Shown here: one piece after another, positions 36,329-47,245 of the stretch
How the letters are laid out: every line of letters begins with the position of its first letter
How positions within the stretch are numbered: the stretch's first letter is position 1
Origin: Kineosporiaceae bacterium
Lineage (GTDB): Bacteria > Actinomycetota > Actinomycetes > Actinomycetales > Kineosporiaceae
DNA: 64,000 bases
Direction: 5' to 3'
Assembly: GCA_016794595.1 (NCBI GenBank)
Contig: JAEUJN010000018.1
Coordinates: 34,905 to 98,904 of the forward strand
The notes under the pieces: model-generated
Told to the model about the DNA's origin: nothing
Databases searched by the model: none
The model's input: the letters and a program-made list of their open reading frames with translations, nothing else
Program-made: the position numbers and the translations under genes

Positions 36329-36547
36329 GTGGCGAGATTTCTGCAGGCGGCCGTTCCCTCGCTGGGAGCCCTGTTCTTCTTCGCGATCGGTGTGCGCGCC
36401 CTGGTGCACGCCGACCGTCGCGAGCGTGCTGCCGCAGCGCGTTACGAGCGCGAACAGGGTGTGGCGCAGGCCGGGGGCGCGGCATCGTCCGTGGCGCCGG
36501 GGGATGCGGCCGCTCCACCGAAGGCGGATCCCGCGACGCGTGATTAG
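36329..36547 (+). CDS. Small single-pass membrane protein
   Basis: A 72-aa protein: one hydrophobic helix (AVPSLGALFFFAIGVRALVHA) near the N-terminus, then a basic and helical RRERAAAARYEREQG and an Ala/Pro-rich tail. GTG 36329 follows TATTCT (36317-36322) by 6 bases, so the transcript may be leaderless. I recognise no family. The 140 bp before it contain nothing clear. Confidence 0.55.
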   Translation: MARFLQAAVPSLGALFFFAIGVRALVHADRRERAAAARYEREQGVAQAGGAASSVAPGDAAAPPKADPATRD

Positions 36548-36660
36548 CCGCGATCGCGTTCGGTGATTGTCGTCATACGGACGCGAACAACCCATTGCCT
36601 TTTCATCGGCTGCCATATCCACACAGAGGCCGTTTGTGCAGCGGACGGCGTGAGTTGTTT

Positions 36661-36689
36661 TGACATTTCCCGGTGATGGACCCACACTG
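36661..36689 (+). promoter_or_regulatory. Probable lsr2 promoter
   Basis: A perfect -35 TTGACA at 36661-36666 is followed after 17 bp by CACACT at 36684-36689 as a weak -10. The predicted start lies about 33 bp ahead of the lsr2 ATG. The whole 36548-36728 gap is AT-richer than its surroundings, as expected for a promoter region and perhaps for Lsr2 self-binding. Confidence 0.5.
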
Positions 36690-36728
36690 ACGAACGTTCC
36701 CCTCCCTCCGTTTGTCAGGAGCAATTCA

Positions 36729-37070
36729 ATGGCTCAGAAGGTCCAGGTCATCCTCGTCGACGATGTCGACGGTGGAGAGGCCGAAGAGACCGTCAGTTTC
36801 GCGCTGGACGGTGTCAGCTATGAGATCGATGTCTCGGCAGAGAATGCCGAGGCGCTTCGGGAGTCGATCGCACCCTGGATCGGACATGCTCGTCGAGTCG
36901 GCGGACGTGCCTCGGCGCGCCGCGCTTCCGCTCCCAAGTCCCGCAACGGATCAGCCCCCCGGGCCTCGCTCGCCGACGTGCGTGCCTGGGCCCGGGAGAA
37001 CGGCTTCCAGGTCAGCGACCGTGGCCGCGTGTCGGCCGAGGTGATGGCGGCGTACGACACCGCGCACTGA
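36729..37070 (+). CDS. lsr2: Lsr2 nucleoid-associated protein
   Basis: A 113-aa H-NS-like xenogeneic silencer that bridges AT-rich DNA. The N-terminal dimerisation domain is MAQKVQVILVDDVDGGEAEETVSFALDGVSYEIDVS. The C-terminal DNA-binding domain ADVRAWARENGFQVSDRGRVSAEVMAAY holds the AT-hook-like RGR. A basic linker joins them. ATG 36729 has AGGAG at 36718-36722. The gene is monocistronic, with its own promoter and a strong terminator. Confidence 0.96.
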   Translation: MAQKVQVILVDDVDGGEAEETVSFALDGVSYEIDVSAENAEALRESIAPWIGHARRVGGRASARRASAPKSRNGSAPRASLADVRAWARENGFQVSDRGRVSAEVMAAYDTAH

Positions 37071-37102
37071 CCCGGGAACATCGCGAGAAACACCACGAGA
37101 AC

Positions 37103-37144
37103 GCCGAAGGGGTGGACATCGGCCAGGATGTCCACCCCTTCGGC
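37103..37144. terminator. Strong terminator between lsr2 and the CoA ligase
   Basis: Perfect 18-bp arms GCCGAAGGGGTGGACATC (37103-37120) and complement (37127-37144) around loop GGCCAG, extendable outward with GAGA/TCTC. It lies between convergent genes and would serve lsr2; the minus-strand gene ends 46 bp away. Confidence 0.85.
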
Positions 37145-37189
37145 ATTCTCGGATCCAGGCCTTCCGGAGGCTGGATCGCGGTCACCCGA

Positions 37190-38767
37190 TCACTGACCGC
37201 CACCGCCCGCCTGCGCGCGCAACAACCGGCGCAAGATCTTGCCCGATGCCGATTTCGGCACTGCCTCCACGAAGGTGATGTGCCGCAGACGCTTGTAGGG
37301 AGCCACCTGGTCGGCGACAAATGCCCCGATCTCCTCCGCCGAAGCGGTCACTCCAGGGCGCAGGGCGACGAATGCACTGGGCGCCTCGCCGGCCTCCTGG
37401 TCGGGGACGCCGACCACGGCGGCATCGGCGACCGCCGGATGCGTCAGCAGGAGCGCCTCCAACTCGGCGGGCGCCACCTGGAATCCCTTGTACTTGATCA
37501 GCTCTTTGAGCCGGTCCACCACGTAGACATGGCCATCGCCGTCAACGTGGCAGATGTCGCCGGTGTGCAGCCATCCGTCCTCGTCCAGGGTCGCCCGGGT
37601 GGCCTCGGGATTGCCCAGGTACCCGAGCATGACCTGAGGTCCTCGCACCCACAGCTCGCCGTCCTCGCCCTCGTCGACGTCGATCCCCGTCGCGGCGTCC
37701 ACGATCCGCATCTCGGTGTTCGGCACCGTGACCCCGACCGAGCCGGGTTTCATCTGGCCGGGTGGGGTGAGGTGGGAGACCGGCGACATCTCCGTCATGC
37801 CGTACCCCTGGACCACCTCGCAGCCGAGCCGGGCGCCGGCCTCGGCGGCGAGTTCGCCCGACAGCGGCGCCGCGCCCGAGAAGACCTGCCGCAGGCTGGA
37901 CAGGTCGAAGGAGTCGACCACCGGGTGCTTGGCCAGGGCCACCACGATCGGTGGGGCGACGAAGCTGCGGGTGATCCCGTACTGCTGGTGCAACCGGAGG
38001 AACTGCTCCAGGTCGAACCGGGGCATGGTGACCACCGTCGCCCCGGCCCGCAGTCCAGAGTTCATGATCACTTGCATGCCGTAGATGTGGAAGAACGGCA
38101 GGACGGCGATCAGGGTCTCGTCCTGCGTGATGCCGGCCGGGCCCACCACCTGCGCGACGTTGGCCACCAGATTGCGGTGGGTGAGCATCACCCCCTTGTT
38201 CACCCCGGTGGTGCCCGAGGAGTACGGGAGGGCCACCACGTCGTCCGGGGCGACCGGCACCTGGTCGATCGGTGTTCCCATGAGCTCGGTCAGGGGGCGG
38301 ATCGGCAGGTCGCCCGCGGCGTCCGGGGGGACCTCCCCGATCAGGAAGATCTCCTGGACGTCGGTGCCCGCCGCCGCCTCCAGGGCCACGGTGAGGAACG
38401 GTGCCACGGTGACCACCAGGTGCGCGTCGGCGTCCCGCAGCTGGTGGTGCACCTCGCGGGCGGTGTACGTGGGGTTGATCGTGGTCACCCGGCCGGCCGC
38501 AAGGGCCACCCCGTGGAACACCACGGCGTACTCGGGCAGGTTGGGGGCCATCAGGGCGACCGTCTGGCCTGGGGCCAGTCCACGGTCCACCAGGCCGCCC
38601 GCCAGCGACCTGATGGCGCCGTCCAGCTGGGTGTAGGTGAGGGTCCGGCCGGTCGGGCCGTCGATCAGGGCGGGTTTGTCACCCAGCTCGCCGGCGCGGG
38701 CCAGGACATAACCGGTGAGGGGGACGTCGGGGATCGGGACGTCGGGCAGGGGGCTGCGATGAATCAT
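37190..38767 (-). CDS. 4-coumarate-CoA ligase-like / fatty-acyl-CoA synthetase
   Basis: A 525-aa ANL-superfamily adenylating enzyme that activates a carboxylic acid to its CoA ester. Motifs: P-loop LPYSSGTTGVNKGVMLTHRN, GYGMTEMSPV, GWLHTGDI, VVDRLKELIKYKGFQVAPAELE, and C-terminal SASGKILRR with the catalytic Lys. The acid cannot be named, though the closest pattern is that of plant-type 4CL and medium-chain acyl-CoA ligases. It is divergent from clpC across a 267-bp promoter region and stands between lsr2 and clpC, genes that are usually close together. Confidence 0.9.
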   Translation of the reverse strand: MIHRSPLPDVPIPDVPLTGYVLARAGELGDKPALIDGPTGRTLTYTQLDGAIRSLAGGLVDRGLAPGQTVALMAPNLPEYAVVFHGVALAAGRVTTINPTYTAREVHHQLRDADAHLVVTVAPFLTVALEAAAGTDVQEIFLIGEVPPDAAGDLPIRPLTELMGTPIDQVPVAPDDVVALPYSSGTTGVNKGVMLTHRNLVANVAQVVGPAGITQDETLIAVLPFFHIYGMQVIMNSGLRAGATVVTMPRFDLEQFLRLHQQYGITRSFVAPPIVVALAKHPVVDSFDLSSLRQVFSGAAPLSGELAAEAGARLGCEVVQGYGMTEMSPVSHLTPPGQMKPGSVGVTVPNTEMRIVDAATGIDVDEGEDGELWVRGPQVMLGYLGNPEATRATLDEDGWLHTGDICHVDGDGHVYVVDRLKELIKYKGFQVAPAELEALLLTHPAVADAAVVGVPDQEAGEAPSAFVALRPGVTASAEEIGAFVADQVAPYKRLRHITFVEAVPKSASGKILRRLLRAQAGGGGQ

Positions 38768-38823
38768 GTGACGATCCTGCTGTGACGGTGGTCACGGCGC
38801 CAGGGTCACGCGCCGGTCGCTTC

Positions 38824-38834
38824 CGCCAGCAGCG
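38824..38834. promoter_or_regulatory. Possible ClgR-type operator between the CoA ligase and clpC
   Basis: CGCCAGCAGCG followed by AAC resembles the ClgR pattern CGC-N5-GCG with one mismatch. ClgR activates clp genes in several actinobacteria. It is 130-140 bp upstream of the likely clpC promoter, farther than usual, so this is only a candidate. Confidence 0.25.
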
Positions 38835-38940
38835 AACAGACCTGGTGGGATCGGCCCTGACGGAACACGAAAGTGCAGCTCACCGTTGGCCGAAGCACCG
38901 GGTGGCAGGGAAACGCGGCATGAGGCGTACGACACGTCTG

Positions 38941-38969
38941 GTGACCGCCCTGTATGCCACAGATAGCAT
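38941..38969 (+). promoter_or_regulatory. Putative clpC promoter
   Basis: GTGACC (38941-38946) and TAGCAT (38964-38969) are spaced by 17 bp and resemble a housekeeping -35/-10 pair. The predicted transcript starts about 58 bp before the clpC ATG, leaving a short leader ending in AGGAG. Confidence 0.4.
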
Positions 38970-39034
38970 CGAGAGGTCTCACGAGACGGCGGCGGGTTCA
39001 CCCACCGCGCTCGTCGACCACACGAGGAGCGCAG

Positions 39035-41569
<2,535 letters not shown>

Positions 41570-41586
41570 GCCCCCGGGCAGGCACC

Positions 41587-41624
41587 CGGAAGGGGCGCAT
41601 CCGACTGCGGATGCGCCCCTTCCG
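41587..41624 (+). terminator. clpC terminator
   Basis: 17-bp perfect arms (41587-41603 and 41608-41624, core GGAAGGGGCGCATCCG) around the 4-nt loop ACTG, 18 bp after the clpC stop. It lacks a long T-run, as is usual in actinobacteria. Confidence 0.85.
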
Positions 41625-41745
41625 CGCGTCAGCCAGACCAGTGATCACAGAGCCGCCACAGGCTCGGGACAGGGCCACGCCAGCTGGGCGGGCGAGGCTA
41701 CCCGTGATCGCAGAGCGCGATCGACCCGAACCGAAGGAGATCACC

Positions 41746-42381
41746 ATGGCTCACGAACCCAGCCCCGAGGACCCGTTCCGGACCGCGCGACCGGCGGGGA
41801 CGCCGTCCGGTGAGGCCGCTGACAGGGCGGGTGCAAGCGGCGCTGACCTCCCGCCGGTGGACCCGCCGGACCTCGCGCACGCGTCGAATCCGGCCGCACC
41901 GCCGGCGCCTCGCCGCAGGCGCGGGCGGACGGCGGCAGCGGTGGGACTGCTGGCTGCCGGCGCGATCGCCGGAGGCGTGCTGGCCGGCTCGATCAGCGCC
42001 TCGGCGGACACCTCGACCTCGGCCGGCGCACCCGCCGCCAGCAGTGCCAGCAGCTCGGCCGGAACCCCCGAGCGGGGCACGGCGCCCGTGCCCGGGTCGT
42101 CCTCCGGAGGGTCCGCCGACGGGACCCAGCGTCACGGCCCAGGTGAGGGTCTCGAGGAGGCGCTCGATGCGGCGACGGCGGCCAAGGTCGAGGCGGCGGC
42201 GCTGGATGCCGTTCCCGGCGCCACCGTGGACCGCACCGAGACCGACTCCGGGGACGCCGAGTACGAGGCCCACGTGACCCGGTCGGACGGCACCCGGGTG
42301 ACGGTGAGCCTGGACGCCGACTTCGAGGTGATCGCCGTCGAGGAGGGCATGGGCCACGGCGGTCCTCCTCCGGCCGCCTGA
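41746..42381 (+). CDS. Membrane-anchored PepSY-like protein
   Basis: A 211-aa protein with a Pro-rich cytoplasmic leader, one transmembrane segment (AAAVGLLAAGAIAGGVLAGSI) and a Ser/Thr-rich extracellular spacer. The C-terminal domain ALDAATAAKVEAAALDAVPGATVDRTETDSGDAEYEAHVTRSDGTRVTVSLDADFEVIAVE resembles a PepSY domain, often a protease inhibitor or small-ligand sensor. ATG 41746 has AAGGAG at good spacing. The dispersed palindrome (copy 3) follows its stop. Confidence 0.75.
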   Translation: MAHEPSPEDPFRTARPAGTPSGEAADRAGASGADLPPVDPPDLAHASNPAAPPAPRRRRGRTAAAVGLLAAGAIAGGVLAGSISASADTSTSAGAPAASSASSSAGTPERGTAPVPGSSSGGSADGTQRHGPGEGLEEALDAATAAKVEAAALDAVPGATVDRTETDSGDAEYEAHVTRSDGTRVTVSLDADFEVIAVEEGMGHGGPPPAA

Positions 42382-42393
42382 CTCCCCGCCCCC

Positions 42394-42433
42394 GTGATCA
42401 TGCACTTTCGACTATTCGAAAGTGCATGATCAC
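42394..42433. repeat. Dispersed palindrome, copy 3
   Basis: 18-bp perfect arms (42394-42411, 42416-42433) around CTAT, the same loop as copy 1. It lies between two plus-strand genes, 13 bp after the PepSY-like stop and 85 bp before the metallophosphoesterase start. It is therefore not restricted to convergent junctions. Confidence 0.92.
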
Positions 42434-42518
42434 GAGGTCGAGGGCGAGGACTTCGTACTCAGCGAGACCAGGGCGCCCCTAGGCTGAGGCGGGCACGGTG
42501 GTCCTTCGAGGGGGGTGC

Positions 42519-44444
42519 ATGGGAACTCGTCGAGAGCCCCGGCGCTGGGGGCGCGTCGTCCTGGTCCTTGCGCTGGTGTCCGGCCTGGTGGCGGTGCTTC
42601 CCAGCGCGGGAGCAGCGCCCGGTGAGGTGCACCTGACCGCGGCGGGCGACTTCGGGGCCCGGGCAGCGACGAGCACGGTCCTCGCCAAGATCGCCGAGCT
42701 GCAGCCGGACGCTCATCTCGCGCTCGGCGACCTCGCGTACCGAGACGTCGCGTCCGAAGCCGCCTGGTGCGAGTTCGTGAAGACGCAGCTCGGCGAGGGG
42801 TTCCCCATGGAACTCATCGCGGGTAACCACGAGAGCCTCGATGTCGCCGACGGCGCGATCAACAACTTCAGCGCCTGTCTGCCCAACCAGCTCCCCGGTG
42901 TGGTTGGCACCTACGGGCGCGAGTACTACGTGGATCTCCCCCGTGGAGCGCCCATCGTGCGGGTGATCCAGACCTCACCGCACCTCACGTTCGAGAACGG
43001 CAAGTGGACCTACGCGGAGGGCGACAGCCACCACGCCTGGCTCTCGGCCGCCATCGACGGCGGTCGTGCCCGGGGAGCGCAGTGGATCGTCGTCACCGGC
43101 CACGTGCCCTGCCTGTCGGTGGGCGTCTACACCTGCCCGATCCCGCCCGATTACTACAGGCTGCTGATGTCGAAGAGGGTCGACCTGGTCCTGCACGGCC
43201 ACGAGCACGCGTACATGAGGACGCATCAACTGCGCAGCGACACCGCCGGGTGCGCCACCGTGGCGATCAGCAGCTTCAACCCTGCCTGCGTGGCGGACTC
43301 CGACGGCAGCTTCGTCGCGGGCCAGGGCACGGTCTTCGCGACCGTCGGGACGGGAGGAACCCCCCTGAGGGACATCGCCGCGACCGACCCCGAGGCCGGG
43401 TACTTCGCTGCCGCCGAAGGGCTCAATGCCAGCCCGACCCATGGCCTGCTGGATCTCCGATTCACCGACACGCAGTTGACGGCGCAGTTCCTTCCCACGT
43501 CCGGCGCCGGCTTCACCGACGCGTTCACGCTGACGCGAGGGGGAGCGAACCTGCCTCCTGTCGCCAGCTTCACGACGGCGGTGCAGGGCAGGGCCGTGAC
43601 GGTCGACGGGTCGGCGTCCTCGGACCCCGATGGCACGATCGCCGGCCACACCTGGACCTTCGGCGACGGATCCAGTGCCACCGGAGCCACCCCACCCGCT
43701 CACACCTACGCGTCCGCAGGCACCTACACCGTGACGCTCACGGTGGCCGACGCCCTCGGGGCGACCGGCACCAGGAGTCAGCAGGTCACGGTGGCCGATC
43801 CCGTTCAGGTGCTGGCCAGCGATGGGTTCACTCGCACCCAGGCCACGGGGTGGGGCAGCGCCCCGGCCGGGGGGTCATGGACCGTCTCCACCGCGTCGGC
43901 CTTCGCCGTCAACGGGTCTGCCGGACTCATCACGTCATCGGCGGGCAGCGGTCGATCCGCCTATCTCCGTGCCGTCTCCAGCACAGCGGCGGACACGTCG
44001 TTCACGGTGACCGCCGACAGACTCTCCACCGGTAGTGGGCTCTATGTCGCCGCCGCGGGACGGGCAATTGCGGGCGCGGGCGACTATCGAGCCACCGTGC
44101 GGCTGCGGGCGGATGGCCGAGTCGCGCTGCGCCTCGCCCTGACCAATGCGACCGGCGTCGAGACCTACCTGGCGCCGGAGACCCTGATCTCGGGCTTGAC
44201 CTACACCGCGGGAACCCCACTCACCGTTCGGGTTCAGGTCACCGGGGTCAACCCCACTCAGCTGCGTGCCAAGGTCTGGCGAACCGGGTCGGCCGAGCCG
44301 ACGGGGTGGGCCACCACCGCCACGAACAGCCAGGCCAGTCATCAAGTCAGCGGTGGCATCGGCATCGTGACGTACCTGTCGAGCACAGCCACCAACGCCC
44401 CCATCGTGCTGGCCGTCGATGACCTCGTCACCGGCGCCATGTGA
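42519..44444 (+). CDS. Secreted calcineurin-like phosphoesterase with PKD and C-terminal module
   Basis: A 641-aa exported protein. A signal peptide (RRWGRVVLVLALVSGLVAVLPSAGA) precedes a metallophosphoesterase domain with AAGDFG, ALGDLAY, AGNHES, VTGHVP and HGHEHAY, the usual two-metal ligands. Around residues 350-430 is a PKD domain (GSASSDPDGTIAGHTWTFGDGSS ... YTVTLTVADALGATG). The last 200 residues are a module shared with the proteins at 45220-47148 and 61061-64000. The substrate may be nucleotide, phospholipid or surface polymer; not known. ATG 42519 is preferred to the open frame at 42498. Confidence 0.9.
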   Translation: MGTRREPRRWGRVVLVLALVSGLVAVLPSAGAAPGEVHLTAAGDFGARAATSTVLAKIAELQPDAHLALGDLAYRDVASEAAWCEFVKTQLGEGFPMELIAGNHESLDVADGAINNFSACLPNQLPGVVGTYGREYYVDLPRGAPIVRVIQTSPHLTFENGKWTYAEGDSHHAWLSAAIDGGRARGAQWIVVTGHVPCLSVGVYTCPIPPDYYRLLMSKRVDLVLHGHEHAYMRTHQLRSDTAGCATVAISSFNPACVADSDGSFVAGQGTVFATVGTGGTPLRDIAATDPEAGYFAAAEGLNASPTHGLLDLRFTDTQLTAQFLPTSGAGFTDAFTLTRGGANLPPVASFTTAVQGRAVTVDGSASSDPDGTIAGHTWTFGDGSSATGATPPAHTYASAGTYTVTLTVADALGATGTRSQQVTVADPVQVLASDGFTRTQATGWGSAPAGGSWTVSTASAFAVNGSAGLITSSAGSGRSAYLRAVSSTAADTSFTVTADRLSTGSGLYVAAAGRAIAGAGDYRATVRLRADGRVALRLALTNATGVETYLAPETLISGLTYTAGTPLTVRVQVTGVNPTQLRAKVWRTGSAEPTGWATTATNSQASHQVSGGIGIVTYLSSTATNAPIVLAVDDLVTGAM

Positions 44445-44476
44445 CCTGCCGGGCTGCGTCCTCAACCCGCCTTCCC

Positions 44477-44516
44477 GTGATCATGCACTTTCGAATGACC
44501 GAAAGTGCATGATCAC
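44477..44516. repeat. Dispersed palindrome, copy 4
   Basis: 17-bp perfect arms (44477-44493, 44500-44516) with the inner A/C mismatch and a loop ATGA. The minus-strand HAD gene's TGA (44513-44515) is inside the right arm. It lies between convergent genes. Confidence 0.9.
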
Positions 44517-45208
44517 CAAGGGGTGAGGGCGAGGACCTGGTGAAGGCCGTGCACCGGGCCGGTGGTCCGGGGGAGGATGAGCACGCGGCAGCCCAGTGCG
44601 GCGGCACCCCCGTCGTCCTGCCAACTGTCGCCCACCATCAGCGCCTGTTCGGCCGGGACGTCGATGGCTCGTAGCGCGTGCTCGAAGATGTCGGGTCCGG
44701 GCTTGACGGCTCCGACCTGATAGGAGAGCACCACGGCGTCCAGCATGTCGGTCAGGCCACAGCGATCCAGCACCGATTGGATCCCGGTGCCGATGTTCGA
44801 TACCAGGGCGATGCGAATTCCCTTGTCCCGCAACGCGGTGAGCGTCGGGATGGCGTCCTCGTAGGCAACCCATGGCTCGGTGAGGGTGGCATACAGCGAG
44901 TCGACCAGCTCAGGTTCGAGTCCGGCGAAGTGCGTGGTGATCAGCTCGCCGAACACCGCTCGGTGTGAGGCGGTGTCGAGGTCCCGACGATTGTGCGGAT
45001 CGATCAGCCGCGCGCCCTCCCAGACGCGGTGCAGCAGGGCGCTCAGCCGAGCCGCGGTGTCCTGTCCCAGCGAAGCGGACGGCGTCCCTGCCCTGCGCAG
45101 TCTCGCCCAGGCCAGGTCGAGCCAGGCCGTGCCGTCCCCCTGGTCGACCAGGGTGGAGTGGAAGTCGAACAACACCCCGGCGATGGGTGGCGGTGCGGTG
45201 GAGGGCAC
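44513..45208 (-). CDS. HAD-superfamily hydrolase with DxH motif
   Basis: A 231-aa haloacid-dehalogenase-like protein. Motif I reads VLFDFHSTLVDQG, so the nucleophile Asp is present but the second Asp of the usual DxD is His. Motif II IALVSNIGTG, motif III KPGPDIFEHAL and motif IV MVGDSWQDDGGAAALG are intact. A four-helix C1 cap fits between residues 25 and 95. The substrate is unknown. It starts 11 bp after the stop of the secreted propeller gene, apparently the last gene of that minus-strand unit, and its stop lies in the palindrome. Confidence 0.85.
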   Translation of the reverse strand: MPSTAPPPIAGVLFDFHSTLVDQGDGTAWLDLAWARLRRAGTPSASLGQDTAARLSALLHRVWEGARLIDPHNRRDLDTASHRAVFGELITTHFAGLEPELVDSLYATLTEPWVAYEDAIPTLTALRDKGIRIALVSNIGTGIQSVLDRCGLTDMLDAVVLSYQVGAVKPGPDIFEHALRAIDVPAEQALMVGDSWQDDGGAAALGCRVLILPRTTGPVHGLHQVLALTPW

Positions 45209-45219
45209 GGAGGTCGCCG

Positions 45220-47148
45220 TCAGGAGGTCGCCGACAGGTCGTCGACCCGGATCACCAGCGGTGAGACAGCCGAGGCGGACTGATAGGAGGACACCCCGAC
45301 ACTGCCCGTGGTCTGCAGAGCGGCGCTGGAGTCGGTGGCACTGACGGTCCAGGTGTCCGGCTCGGCCTGTCCGGCGACCCAGACCTTGGCGCGCACGGTG
45401 GTCGGGTTGGTGCCGCTGGCCTGCACGCGGACGGCGAGCCTGGTGCCGGCCGAATAGGTCAGACCCGTGACCGGGGTGGCGGAGGTCAGTGCGGACTCGA
45501 CGCCGTTCAGCACGCGGACCGGCCGGACGGTCACCTGTCCCGCCGAGGTGATCCTGACCTCGGCGCGGTAGCTGCCGGCCGAGAGGTGGCGCGCCAGGAA
45601 CGACTGGTACAGGCCGCCGCCGGTGGGCATTGCCTCGGTCCAGAACGTCGCCGACAGGTCGGCATTCGCCCGCACGGTCTGGGACAGCCTCAGGCTGACC
45701 GTCTGCCCGGCGTTGACCTGGATGCGTCCGGATCCACCGGCCACCGAGGTGGCGCTGCTGCCGCCGAACCAGTCGCCGCCGAGGTCAGCGGTGCCCCACG
45801 AGCCGTTGACGGTCCGGGAGAAGGTGTCGGTGGCGAAGGTCGCCGGTCCCTGGGGAGTGCCGATCGCAAAGCGGACCAGGCCCTGCTGACCCGGACCGTT
45901 GACGCTCGGGAATTCACCACCGACCACCACGTACCGGCTGTCGCCGGTGACGTGCCATCCGCCTTGGCCCTGGCCGGTGTAGGTGCCGGCGGACATCTGC
46001 GGCTGCCACCCGAGCAGGCTCGGGGCGCGCTGTCCGGTGAAGTCACCGGAGAAGTTCCGGGTGGTGGCGTCGAGGGTGAACGACAGTGCCCGCCGCCAGG
46101 AGCGCGGGAAGGTCTCGCCGAACCCGCCGATGTAGGAACAGTCGTGCGCGTGCCCCACCTGGTAGAGGGCGCCGGCCATCGGGAACGCGCTGTAGTGGTC
46201 ACCGTGGCAACCGGCCACCCAGCGCACGTTCCCGTTCAGGTCGGCCGCGAAGGAGCCCTCCAGGCGGCCGGTCAGGTACCCGACGTAGTTGTACCCCGTG
46301 CCGTAGACCTGGTTGCCGTCGCTGATCAGGGCACTGATGGCCAGGCCGGAGTTCCCCCCGTTGCGGATCACCTGGTTGGCCGGCCAGGAGTAGCTGGCCC
46401 CGGTCACCGAGTCCACCGAGCCCATCCCGACGTTCGACTGACCGTTGATGGCGGTGAACCACCCGCCGATCACGATCTGGGTGTTGGCCCCCCGCGGTGC
46501 CACGGCCAGGGCGGTCACGGTGGCGTTCACGGTGGGCGCCCAGGTGAGCAGGGCGCCGTCCGTGGTCGAGAAGGCGGCGACCCGGTTGCGGGCCACGTTG
46601 TTCGCCGAGGAGAAGCTGCCCCCCGCGTACAGCGTGTTCCCCGAGACGGCCAGGGCGCGCACGCGGCTGTCGGTCTTGGCCGTGAAGCTCGTGATCAGGG
46701 CGCCGGTCTGGGCGTCGAGGGCGGCGACTCGATAGCGGTTGACCCCGTTGACCGAGGTGAAGTCGCCGCCGACGAAGATGCGGCTGCCGTCCTGCGAGGC
46801 GGCGATCGCCGTGGCCTGGGCGTTCAGGGACGGCGCCCACGACTGGATCAGGGCGCCGGTGGTGATGTCGTAGGCGAGCAGGTTGGCTCGCGGCGTGAGG
46901 TTCGTCCCGGGGGCCGCGCCCGCCGGACGGGCGGTGGCGAAGGACCCGGCCACGTACACCCGGTTGCCGACCACCACCTGCGACCAGGCCACCCCGTCGA
47001 TCTGCACGGTGGGCAGCGCGGTGTTACCGGCGACATCGGCGCGGGCGGCGTCCGGGGTGGCCACGACCCAGCCGAGAGCCACTGCGGCCGCGGCGGCCCA
47101 GGTGATCAGCCGGGTCCGCAGGGGCGCCCGCGATGCCAACCTCGTCAT
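45220..47148 (-). CDS. Secreted beta-propeller protein with shared C-terminal module
   Basis: A 642-aa exported protein. Signal peptide about residues 12-36 (ITWAAAAAVALGWVVATPDAARA). The next 400 residues are propeller-like repeats: VVVGNRVYVAGSFATA, IAASQDGSRIFVGGDFTSVNG, LAVSGNTLYAGGSFSSANN, NTQIVIGGWFTAING, YVVVGGEFPSVNG. The final 200 residues (from DTFSRTVNGSWGTADLGGDW to VIRVDDLSATS) are the module also in the phosphoesterase and in the truncated gene at the window end, which is also its paralogue through the propeller. ATG 47148 gives a good signal peptide. Probably a cell-surface or matrix protein. Confidence 0.85.
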   Translation of the reverse strand: MTRLASRAPLRTRLITWAAAAAVALGWVVATPDAARADVAGNTALPTVQIDGVAWSQVVVGNRVYVAGSFATARPAGAAPGTNLTPRANLLAYDITTGALIQSWAPSLNAQATAIAASQDGSRIFVGGDFTSVNGVNRYRVAALDAQTGALITSFTAKTDSRVRALAVSGNTLYAGGSFSSANNVARNRVAAFSTTDGALLTWAPTVNATVTALAVAPRGANTQIVIGGWFTAINGQSNVGMGSVDSVTGASYSWPANQVIRNGGNSGLAISALISDGNQVYGTGYNYVGYLTGRLEGSFAADLNGNVRWVAGCHGDHYSAFPMAGALYQVGHAHDCSYIGGFGETFPRSWRRALSFTLDATTRNFSGDFTGQRAPSLLGWQPQMSAGTYTGQGQGGWHVTGDSRYVVVGGEFPSVNGPGQQGLVRFAIGTPQGPATFATDTFSRTVNGSWGTADLGGDWFGGSSATSVAGGSGRIQVNAGQTVSLRLSQTVRANADLSATFWTEAMPTGGGLYQSFLARHLSAGSYRAEVRITSAGQVTVRPVRVLNGVESALTSATPVTGLTYSAGTRLAVRVQASGTNPTTVRAKVWVAGQAEPDTWTVSATDSSAALQTTGSVGVSSYQSASAVSPLVIRVDDLSATS

Positions 47149-47245
47149 GCTGCTGTGTCCACTCCTGGGGCGGGACCGGCCGGCGGTCGGGGCGTGCAGG
47201 GACTCTGCGGAGGTCCGGGCGGCGTGGCCGACGGGACCGGGGCAC

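Noticed and set aside
36202..36330. Minus-strand frame ending ...RANPSLETEMGSFTDD
   Set aside because: The tail looks protein-like, but no ATG or well-placed GTG with a ribosome-binding site gives more than 17 codons and it overlaps the small membrane protein gene; left as uncertain.
36301..36330. Longer start (GTG 36301 or ATG/other at 36305) for the small membrane protein
   Set aside because: The TATTCT hexamer at 36317-36322 would lie inside the coding region; GTG 36329 fits both promoter and membrane-helix placement.
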